The translations under genes and the position numbers were made by a program. From Zygaena filipendulae (Eukaryota > Arthropoda > Insecta > Lepidoptera > Zygaenidae), in the NCBI GenBank assembly GCA_907165275.2, contig OU015665.1, positions 9,362,001 through 9,426,000 of the forward strand: a stretch of 64,000 nt of DNA, given 5' to 3'. Within the stretch, counting starts at the first letter, position 1; every line of letters begins with the position of its first letter. Positions 55,310 through 64,000 of the stretch are shown piece after piece. The notes under the pieces are model-generated. The model was not told the DNA's origin. It did not search any database and was given only the letters and a program-made list of their open reading frames with translations.

Positions 55310-55745
55310 CTATCGCCGCATGTAGTTTATTGCTGGTTACGGCTCATTATTCTCACATAATTAAAGTTGGGTTACCACTAATATTATCTAATATATATAA
55401 ATCACGTGTCACGTTGTTTGTCCGCGATGAACTCCGAAACTACTGAACGGATTTTGATAAAATTTTGTAACCATTCACAAAATGGTCCAACTTAAAAGAT
55501 AGGATAGTTTTTATCCCGGAATTCCCTCGGGAACTGAAGGACATAGAGTACTTTTTTCCCGCAACCTCCGCGGGAACTCCGAAATTACCGCGGATGAAAT
55601 CGCGGGGGACAGCTAGTATATATATATATATATATATTATAATTTGAAACTGATAGCGTGCTGCTGTAGAGTTTGTTGCGCAGCTTCTCTTCAGCCATAG
55701 CACTAGGAAGCTGTGAAGGGTGGATATTTTATGGGTGCTGTCTAC
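55310..55745. repeat. third partial copy of the unit's middle
   Basis: TTGCTGGTTACGGCTCATTA, TTCTCACATAATT and, after a Helitron, CTGATAGCGTGCTGCTG and CACTAGGAAGCTGTGAAGGG match 52105-52305 and 59655-59850 with more divergence. It shows an older or rearranged extra repeat of the tandem array. Confidence 0.7.
55387..55617 (+). mobile_element. Helitron-like element
   Basis: TCTAATATATATAAATCACG start and ACCGCGGATGAAATCGCGG, then GGGACAGCTAGT end. It interrupts the third partial unit copy. Confidence 0.8.
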
Positions 55746-57194
55746 TGTAAACTGTAATTTTATTGACGACAAAAAGAGCCACATTATGATTTATGGGCCT
55801 AATTTGAATAAATGATTTGACTATTGACTACATCTTATTACTTATTGTTGGCCAAATTAAAAAAACACAAAAATAATAATTTATGCTAAAAACCTATAGA
55901 TAAAATCATTTATTTGGCAAAAGATTGCCACCGGAAAATTGACTATTCGTTTTAAAAAATCCAAAATGTTAATGCAAAATATAGATAAGTAATAATAAAT
56001 AAAAAGTATACCTAACCTAATGATATGAAATGCAATATAAATAGGTAAATAAATACCTATTTGGAACTGGTGCATTGTATACATTTAATAAATTATAATT
56101 AGTTAGTTTTCTTATTAGAAAATATTATCTTACACGTTTTAAAATCCATATCGATTAAGTATGTAGGTACTGTATATTTTACTACCGATGGCCGTCATAA
56201 CTACCTATTCTACGACTGTTGTAGAGCTAAACAGTGGAATTGTTTACTAAAGTTTCTTGATTGGAATAGTCTATCTATAAATTTTGTTAGTCACTTGTGT
56301 TTTATTTTGTCTTTTATTTTGTAAGTTTTTTTTTTTTTATAAAAGAAATTATTAACACGCACTGTCCCGCGACTTATATATAGGTACCTGGCACATACAA
56401 ACATTAACATTTACTTGCATTTTATATGTAGGTATAAGTATAGATATTATTAAAAAGTTAAAATTTATTCACGGTTAGGATTGGTCATAATCAAACGTTT
56501 TTTTAATTAAACGGTAGGTACATAGATATGGTCAACATCAGAAGAAGATATAGGCTTGGCTTGGTGTACCTATAATTAGTTATTAATATAATGCTTTGCC
56601 TGTAAGCAGTTGGTGTGCCAATAAAATAAAAAATAAATAAATAAGACTCAACAAAATAAACACGTTGTATATGCTAGGTAGGTGCATGCGATTCTGACTG
56701 TACGTAACTGGGGATCGACCGTGCTATTTTAAAACGAAATTAGTTATTTATAGTAGTGCTATGCCCAATTTATAGTAGTTAGCAAAGAGTATAGTAATAG
56801 TATTTTAATGGGGTTTGTAGGTGATCAATTAGCGCTCTAGGGTAATAATGTAACTAGAAAAGCGTGATAGAAAATAGACATCATGCATTCAATCTACGAT
56901 TCAGCCCAATGACAAATTAAGAGGTCGCTTCGCTATTCAGTATTCAGCCTTGTCTTCGTATGAGCGAGTATGAGTATAATAGTCATCAATTTTAAATATC
57001 GAACGGCGAAGCTCAATTACCTGTCCCTAAAATTTGAAAATTGTTCTCACTTCACTATAAATTGTAACTAATAAAATGTTTTTCGTACCACTTGCTCAAA
57101 AAAGTGACATTCTATGCCACAAAAAGCGAACATAACAATAGTCATTTTTAATCTGTTAAAAACAATTATTAGAAATTAAAAAGAAATTAAAAAA
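55746..57194. other. spacer between duplicated units
   Basis: No gene seen. 55868-55922 matches 63945-64000, so this spacer begins with sequence that also follows copy B. Confidence 0.55.
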
Positions 57195-57323
57195 CTCTCT
57201 CTGAGTGCGGAACTCTAAAAAGTGTTTTAAATAAATTCAATAATTACTTAATTAGCATTTTTTTTTGTCACAAGAAATGGTGCGACGCATTTAATAAAAG
57301 CCACGATTGCATATCATTGATAC

Positions 57324-57332
57324 CTATATAAG
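57324..57332 (+). promoter_or_regulatory. TATA box of small Kazal gene B
   Basis: CTATATAAG with ACTCAAGTC downstream, as in copy A; 78 bp before the ATG. Confidence 0.65.
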
Positions 57333-57409
57333 AATTAAGCACTGTCTGAACTCAAGTCGTCTCTGACTGCCTGTACCTACCTACCTATCACAAGGAGAAA
57401 AATAAAATC

Positions 57410-59264
57410 ATGCATTATTTAAAATTCAGTAAGTGCAAAATCAGAATCTGATAAAATATTCTGCTTGTCTCAAACTAATTGTTAAATAACTAATTGCATG
57501 TCAATCCGCACGGTTTCACTGTCGTTAATTTCCGAGGTCCGGAATAAAAAGTACCTTGTGCCACTCAGGAACACTATAGCCTCTTATAAGTAAAAGAATT
57601 TTTACAATCGGTTTAGTAGTTTTTGTAACAGACAAACAAACTAATCTTTTCTCTTTATAATCCTTACCCAAATATAGAATGTCTTTGTCCTTACCAATAA
57701 ATGCGAAACTGAGTTTGTTTTTTTGTTTGTTTGTTTGTTATTACGCTTTCACGCTTTAACGGCTCAACCGATCACAGTGATATTTTGCAATCACGTTGTC
57801 AGGGGTGCAGAGAAGAATACAGGGTACTTTTATTTATTTATTTATTTTATCCTGAACTCCCGCTGGATCTCCGAAATTAACGCGGGAACAGCTAATGTTA
57901 AAAATAAATCAAATAAAATAATTACTATCTATGGGTGAAAACCACATGAAAACTCGTTGAGTAGGTTTTGAGTTTACCGCAAACAAACAGACAGACAGAC
58001 AGACACAGCGGAGGACTTTGTTTTACAATATTATTAGCTGTCCCCCGCGATTTCATCCGCGGTAATTTCGGAGTTCCCGCGGAGGTTGCGGGAAAAAAGT
58101 ACTCTATGTCCTTCAGTTCCCGAGGGAATTCCGGGATAAAAACTATCCTATCTTTTAAGTTGGACCATTTTATGAATGGTCACAAAATTTTATCAAAATC
58201 CGTTCAATAGTTTCGAAGTCCATCGCGGACAAACAACGTGACACGTGATTTATATATATTAGACTAGCTGTCCCCCGCGATTTCATCCGCGGTAATTTCG
58301 GAAAGGTTGCGGGAAAAAAGTACTCTATGTCCTTCAGTTCCCGCGGGAATTCCGGGATAAAAACTATCCTATCTTTTAAGTTGGACCATATTATAAATGG
58401 TTACAAAATTTTATCAAAATCCGTTCAATAGTTTCGAAGTCCATCGCGGACAAACAACGTGACACGTGATTTATATATATTAGACTAGCTGTCCCCCGCG
58501 ATTTCATCCGCGGTAATTTCGGAAAGGTTGCGGGAAAAAAGTACTCTATGTCCTTCAGTTCCCGCGGGAATTCCGGGATAAAAACTATCCTATCTTTTAA
58601 GTTGGACCATATTATAAATGGTTACAAAATTTTATCAAAATCCGTTCAGTAGTTTCGGAGTTCATCGCGGAAAAACAACGTGACACGTGATTTAATTTTA
58701 TATCTATTAGACTGGCTGTCCCGCGCGATTTCATCCGCGGTAATTTCGGAGTTCCCGCGGTAATTCCGGGAAAAAAGTGCTATAGTTTACGATGATAAGC
58801 AGTTCCCGGCATTAATTCCGGAGTTCCCGCGGGAATACCGGGATAAAAGCTATCCAATCTTTTAAGTTGGACCATATTATAAATGGTAACAAAATTTTAT
58901 CAAAATCCGTTCAGTAGTTTCGGAGTCCATCGCGGACGAACAACGTGACCCGTGATTTATATATATTAAGATAAGATAAGAAGATTAGATTAGGAATAGG
59001 TATATTAAGATGTAGTGATAAAATATCTATCAATTTGAAGCTGCTGAAAAAATTCCAGTGTTTCTCGCGGCACTGATAATGGCGGCCACCGTCGCCGGCG
59101 ACAGCTGGAGTCCGTCGCAGTGTCCCTGCGAGGCTCTGGACCTCACATTGTGCGGCACAGACGGCAAGAACTACGGCAGCCAGTGCGAGCTGGAGTGCCG
59201 GGACGGTTACCTCAAGCGCACCACCGGCAAAGGAGTCGACCTGAAAAAAATCGGCAAATGCTAG
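57410..59264 (+). CDS. small secreted Kazal-type protease inhibitor, copy B (tail lost)
   Basis: Exons 57410-57428 and 59059-59264, 74 residues. It has the same split-ATG splice as copy A (MHYLKF|M) and signal peptide, and all six Kazal Cys are kept. A GAG-to-TAG change right after the last Cys (GKC*) removes the acidic tail. Against copy A, the 68 shared exon-2 codons show seven amino-acid changes (for example CPCG to CPCE, DFTV to DLTL, GNPC to GSQC) and three silent changes. The predicted P1 stays Ala while P2 changes from Gly to Glu. TATA box and start context are intact, so the gene may still be expressed. The target is unknown. Confidence 0.88.
57500..57900. mobile_element. Helitron-like elements in Kazal B intron (inverted pair)
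   Basis: Counterparts of 50498-50885. The forward copy has a (TTTA)n expansion near 57830-57850 and a decayed end (ACAGCTAATG). Confidence 0.6.
58033..58974 (-). mobile_element. four tandem Helitron-like elements (minus)
   Basis: Head-to-tail copies near 58033, 58262, 58484 and 58711, each about 225-260 bp, beginning with the inverted hairpin (CCCCGCGATTTCATCCGCGG) and ending GTGATTTATATATATTAG or similar. The middle two are almost identical. Copy A has two elements here. Confidence 0.85.
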
Positions 59265-59309
59265 GACCCCGAAACCCCCCACGGCTCTGAATTTTCCGAA
59301 TAGAATAAA

Positions 59310-59465
59310 GTAAATTGGTGGGTAAACTGACGATTTGGTGGAGGTCGCGGGACGCTATCGGATGCGGGTAGCGCAGGAACGGTCGTTGTGGCGTGCCTTG
59401 GGGGAGGCCTATGTCCAGCAGTGGACGTCTTTCGGCTGATATGATGATGATGATGATGATGAAAT
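59310..59465 (+). mobile_element. LINE 3' end fragment
   Basis: Paralog of 51790-51930 with the GGGGGAGGCCTATGTCCAGC motif and GATGATGATG tail. Confidence 0.7.
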
Positions 59466-59916
59466 AGGTGACAATTTTAGGCGGGTTATTTATGCCGTTG
59501 CATTGATATAGATACCTACTTAAAAAGAAAAATATTTGTTTTTGTAGATATGTTTGTTTGTTTTTTGTTTGTCTAATGAATAAACTCAAGTCTCAACCGA
59601 TTTTGATAATTCTTTCACTTATAGGAAGCTACAGCGCTCCTGAGTGACATTGCTGGTTGCGGCGCATTGTTCTCACATAATTATTATTGCAATATGAGTT
59701 AACAGTTAACACTAGTCGGTAGGTACCTAATACCTATATAACTTTAAACTGACAGCGTGCTGCTGGAGACTGTTGAGCAGCTTCTTCTCTTTAGCCATAC
59801 CACTAGGAAGCTGTTAAGGGTGGGTATTTTATGGGCGACCCAGACCGAAGTATATCGTGCCCAGGCAGACCCTTATAGATGCAGCAGCGGTACAGTTTCA
59901 AGTATTGCGTGAGCAT

Positions 59917-60240
59917 AATGGGAATGTTGACTAATTTTTATTTTTTAGTCCGTCTTGTAGATTATTAAAAAATATTGGACACGGATTTTTTCTTTTTTTA
60001 CGTAATCAAAAAATAACGGCGATATATTGAGTTGAAATTTCGCGTGACGTCACTATTCTGACAGTTTGTATGGCGGTTTTAGCGGTTAGTGACGTCACGA
60101 CCCCCTCAACCTATACTTTAATGCTCTTTATCTCTGTATATTTTAATTTATTTGAAAAAGCAAAAAATACGTGTCTATTGTTTTTTTATTTTCTAACTTT
60201 GAGTGTCTTTTGATTTTCAAAAGTAGTCCACATCCCTATT
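59917..60240 (-). mobile_element. CRE-MITE copy g
   Basis: Paralog of copy f at 52382, inherited through the duplication. Both TGACGTCA sites are kept. The right inner repeat is damaged (GAGTGTC in place of GACGGACTAATTAG). Confidence 0.9.
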
Positions 60241-60592
60241 GAAATTGAATTGATTTTAACTTGTATTGAAATTTCCCCTCGGGACGAGATAGTGTAACTA
60301 CTAACTAGAGATAGTGTGAACTAGCTGTTTCACGCGATGTCCGCCGCGTCAATTTCGGAATTCCCTCGGCAGCTCTTTGTATCGAGAAAGAACAAAAGCT
60401 GCCTAGTTAGAGTTCCAAAACTTACATTAGGCACTCATAAGTTCATAACTAAGTAATATACCTACTTACGGTATATAAGTATAGGTACCCGCGCTAATTC
60501 CTAGATGCCCTCAAGAATTCTTTCATTCTGGAATAAAATAATCCTCTCAGACATAGGTACCTACCTACTGTAGTTTCCTATCAGTGAAAGAA

Positions 60593-61626
60593 TAGGGTAC
60601 TTGCATGAAATTTATTATAAGAAATTGTGTCAATATTTCAAAAATAGAGCCTTAGAAAAGCGTTATCGTGAAAGATTTACTAAAAAAATTTCAATAGTTT
60701 CCAAAATATTCAACTTTTAGTTTTGTGAAACGGGACGTTGCAACGAAACACCAATCACAGCCAAGACATGACGTCACTTTTATTTTTTAGGAAACATTTA
60801 CCTCTTTCAGAGAAGGTAAAAGAAATCAAGTGCATATTTAATAAAAAATTAAAGCAATGGTTGTGCGAACATTGTTTTTACTCAGTTAAAGATTTCTTGG
60901 GCACGTAATATTAACCATATCACTCTGTAGTGGATATTTTGACATATTTGTGAATGTAACATAGAATTGTATTTGACATTTGTAATTTGCAAAAAAAAAA
61001 GGGACCCTAATTAATTTTGTTAATAATAATTAAGTGGACTATTTTTCTTAAAAATATTTTTTTAGTATCTTTTTTAATGTAATATTTTGATTTAATGCAA
61101 TTTAATTTCTTAAAGCTGATTTAATTTGATAATTTTGCATGTCACCTAATGACAGGACATGAGGACAATTTTACTCTATATTATGTACCATCATTACAAG
61201 CTATGTCTTATGCAAATAAAGAATTTATTATTATTATTATTATTACAGTCAACGCATTTTTTTTATTTTCTGAAGTTTTTTACTTTAAAATGCATCGGTA
61301 AGATGCATTTCGATTCTTTACTGGAACTTTTGGAAGTAACTCGACACAGTTCAACCTTAATTTTGCTTTTGGATATTGAAGTTACCTGTCTGTCAGTGTC
61401 ACGTGATCCTGCCAATACGACAGTGACATTTCTATCACAGATTAATAAGGCGTGACTTTGAACAAGTGACGTCATTCCGCGTTTCGGCGGTAAAGTCTAA
61501 AGTAGGAACTTTGAAACGTTCTATTTAATTAATTTATGCATATATTTTTTTTCTTTTTCTTGCTTTGTTTAAGTGGGCCATATATCTTTAAAAAAGACTG
61601 AAAAAAAAATTCATGCAAGTACCCTA
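60593..61626. mobile_element. 1.03-kb DNA transposon specific to copy B
   Basis: Perfect 17-bp inverted ends TAGGGTACTTGCATGAA and TTCATGCAAGTACCCTA. Copy A has the unoccupied site (GTGAAAGAA|TTTTTAGAATC at 53061-53080). If TA is the target, it is counted inside the ends; otherwise no duplication is visible. The interior has no convincing transposase; it holds a (TTA)n run near 61226. Confidence 0.85.
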
Positions 61627-61730
61627 TTTTTAGAATCGGTTTCGCAGTTCCAAAAACAAACAAAAACTAATAAATAATTTGCATAAATCATTTTTATGTT
61701 TCAACAATAAATCATTTTTTTCTGTTCTAG

Positions 61731-61777
61731 GTTCCACGTCCTTCGGGGTGACTAGAAAAATCAAATCCTCCTACTAA
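61731..61777 (+). pseudogene. orphan terminal exon, copy B (frameshifted)
   Basis: Same acceptor and start as 53175, but two bases are missing after GGGGTGACT, which shifts the frame into TAA at 61775-61777. Downstream sequence is otherwise nearly identical to copy A. Confidence 0.6.
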
Positions 61778-62005
61778 ACTAGTTACAAAACCCTGGTTTC
61801 CATGTCGGCCGAAGCCTCAGTCTGCAACAAGAATCACCTACAATTTTATTTATGATGATGTAACTAATTGATTATTAATTAATAAACAACATGTAGATAT
61901 AATAAAAATACAAGATTTAAGAATTTAAAAACATTTATTTGCTCACGAGTCACCTACCTATACCACCACATTGAAAAATTTACATAAACTTAATCTGTAT
62001 CTTCT

Positions 62006-62473
62006 TCTATACTTATAATAAAACTGTAGAGAGGTCAATTCTGTATATTGAATATGTATTCAAAATTAATATTGGAGGATGAATGGTGATCGATACTGAT
62101 GCCAAAAATGCAATCAGTAAATTTTTTGTCTGTCTGTCTGTCTGTCTGTATGTGCACGCATGGATCAAAAATTACTGAATGGATTTTAACCAAACTTGGT
62201 ACCTACGATTGTAGTCCATACTCCTGGGCAGGTTATAGGCTATATAACGCTAAGACACATAGGCGCTGAGCAGTGACTATAAATTTGAAGTAAGTCGGAC
62301 GAAAATGCGCTTTCGAGCTCTTATCCCATACGTTTACTTAATCACGCAAAAACGGCTTACCGGATTAGATGAAAGGCATGCACGTGTTCAGGGGTACATA
62401 GGGTACTTTTTATCCCGGAATTCCCGCGGGAACACTGAAATTAACGCGGGTGAAACCGCGGGGCACAGCTAGT
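62006..62473 (+). mobile_element. Helitron-like element
   Basis: TCTATACTTATAATAAAACT start and CGGGTGAAACCGCGGGGCAC, then AGCTAGT end. Counterpart of the pair at 53433-54385. Confidence 0.85.
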
Positions 62474-62633
62474 TATTAATAGGATACAAACAATTCGATT
62501 TTAAAACTGTATAGGTACCTACAATTAAGTTAGAAATGGAACCGGTGAGGTAATCAATAAATGTTAATGCAATACCTAAATGTGTGATCAGCTATGTGCT
62601 AAATTGTTGGATTAATTTCAACTGTTTTGTAGA

Positions 62634-62948
62634 GTACTAGTTGTTCCCCGCGATTTCACCCGCGTTAGTTTCAAAGATCCCGCTGGTATTCCGAGATAAA
62701 AGTACTTACCTACTACTCTTTCTGTCCTAGGTATACCCTTGACAACGTGTAGGTAGTATGCAAAATTTAATATGGTTTCTTCCACGTTAATTTCGGAGTT
62801 CCCGTGGGAATCCGGGGATAAAAACTAGTCTATACCCTTTCTGTACCCTTGACAACATGTATGCAAAATTACATGGTGATCGGTTGAGCAGTTTAGTCGT
62901 GAAAGCGTAACAAACAAAAAACAAACTCACTTTCGGATTTATTATTAA
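62634..62948 (-). mobile_element. Helitron-like element (minus)
   Basis: Paralog of 54544-54860, beginning ACTAGTTGTTCCCCGCGATT. Confidence 0.75.
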
Positions 62949-63225
62949 AGATGGGATCTTTATCTTTATAATAAAGTCTTTCAAATCTTGTTTAGTATTC
63001 CTCTTATTCCGTAAACTTATTTGCATATGCCTACATATCTATGATAGGTATCTGCATGCATTTACGTGCAATTTGGCAGATGTAGGTAAGTAGGTACCTA
63101 CTTTTATATGTATGGGCCAGAATTAAAACATTTGTTCAGAGATAATTATAAGCATTAGCGGACTTTTGTTTTGGACACACAAACCGTTGACCGTAACATG
63201 ATCCCGTACCTAATGTAGTTGTTGC

Positions 63226-63734
63226 CTATGGGAATGATGATATCGTTTTTTTTCTACCAAAGACCGAATCACAGGCATCGAATTTGACAATCGACAGACT
63301 CCAATTAAGATAACGACTGTGACACTTGAATTCGCATAAATTTTTGTAGGTCCTCTTGTTTGATCCACACACAGGTTTGTAGCTATCATGGCAAGAGCAA
63401 AATTCTGGTCTCCAAGTGTTCAGTACTTCAGCGGTAGTTGACAGTTTTAGTAGCGATGACGTTGTTACATCAGACGGTGCCTGTTCTGCCGAAAACGATG
63501 ATTTACTCATGCAGTAATCGAGGTCCATAATATCAAGTTCTTCCGACAGATAATTGTTGCGGCACCAAAACTCGCATTTGTTTCTGTATATTCTGCCATC
63601 GCTCGCGCATACTAAGTTCTCATCTGACACACAGATGCAGGAATCTTTCATAAAAGTGTCCACTTCGTCCATAGATGTTGGTTCTCTGATGTTGCTGGAG
63701 AGAGTCAAAGGGATCGCCATGCTCAAAAATAATA
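63226..63734 (-). CDS. two-domain Kazal-type protease inhibitor, last exon
   Basis: Acceptor TTTTTTTTCAG|TATTATTTTTG (63734) opens the exon. The frame needs one base from an upstream exon and reads LFLSMAIPLTLSS, the end of a signal peptide. The first exon was not found up to 64000. Two Kazal domains share the spacing C-x1-C-x7-C-x10-C-x3-C-x16-C: CICVSDENLVCASDGRIYRN... and CSCHDSYKPVCGSNKRTYKN.... Predicted P1 residues are Ser and Asp. A Ser/Thr-rich linker of about 37 residues joins them. The stop TAG is at 63228-63226. It belongs to the same CxC Kazal type as the two small genes on the plus strand, so the cluster holds at least three related inhibitors. The partner in copy A is a truncated pseudogene. 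Confidence 0.88.
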
Positions 63735-64000
63735 CTGAAAAAAAAAGTAATTATCAAACCTATTAGCTATAGTAGATGTATTCAGAAAAGTCAAAAAGAT
63801 CAAACTAAAGTAGATAAATAGGTACCTCGTAAGTACTTGATAAAAAATGATTTAAACAAAATTAATTAAATTAAAAAAATAGGTAGGTAATAGGTATATT
63901 AGGTACCTATCTACTTTAAAAACAAAGAACTTAGACACATTTAATAATAATAATAATTTATGCTAAAAAAACTATAGATAAAATTATTTATTTAGCAAAA

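Larger units (their letters stand above)
57195..63378. repeat. segmental duplication, copy B (Kazal unit)
   Basis: Colinear with 50165-55290. It is longer because of extra Helitron repeats at 58033-58974 and the transposon at 60593-61626. Homology resumes at 63945-64000 (with 55868-55922), so the unit reaches the window edge. Confidence 0.9.

Noticed and set aside
55440..55784. 114-codon minus-strand frame (and 57968-58210, 7650-7898)
   Set aside because: It is the recurrent reading (AVPRDFIRGNFGV...) through the Helitron 3' region, found wherever the element occurs; not a gene.

Overview
The window looks like nuclear DNA from a moth or butterfly. It is AT-rich, its genes have short GC-rich exons, and it is packed with elements typical of Lepidoptera: Helitron-like elements ending in a CG-rich hairpin followed by CTAGT, tRNA-derived SINEs with a B box, palindromic MITEs, LINE 3' ends ending in GATGATGATG, and a BEL/Pao LTR retrotransposon. 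All calls come from reading the sequence; no search or alignment program was run.

Layout. 1-20.5 kb: no gene I can support, apart from a weak two-exon coding remnant (2849-3250, minus). It holds a SINE, several MITEs, Helitron pieces and a 108-bp palindromic minisatellite. 20.5-27.2 kb: seven exons (plus) of a chloride intracellular channel gene (Clic), lacking only the short 5' exon; its introns carry Helitrons, a SINE fragment, a long foldback and a CRE-bearing MITE. 30.6-31.3 kb (minus) and 45.5-46.2 kb (plus): two intronless, divergently transcribed Nudix CoA-diphosphatase paralogs. Only the second ends in the peroxisomal signal SKL. Between them lie a degenerate THAP-domain remnant (32.4-33.0 kb) and a 9.5-kb BEL/Pao element (34184-43694) with near-identical LTRs, a perfect 5-bp target duplication and broken coding frames. 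46.4-50.1 kb: MITEs, a SINE interrupted by a 5'-truncated LINE, and inverted Helitrons.

50.1-64 kb: a tandem segmental duplication. Each unit has a small secreted Kazal-type inhibitor gene (plus), an orphan terminal exon (plus) and a two-domain Kazal gene (minus). Copy A keeps a full-length small Kazal gene and an open orphan exon, but its two-domain gene is a truncated pseudogene. Copy B keeps the two-domain gene, but its small Kazal has lost its tail to a stop codon and its orphan exon is frameshifted. Copy B also carries a 1.03-kb DNA transposon, for which copy A preserves the empty site.

The least expected signal is a pair of 31-38-bp elements that are almost nothing but terminal inverted repeats (CTCAGACGAAA...TTTCGTCTGAG), each flanked by its own perfect 8-bp direct repeat. 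One lies in a Clic intron and one just upstream of the first Nudix gene.
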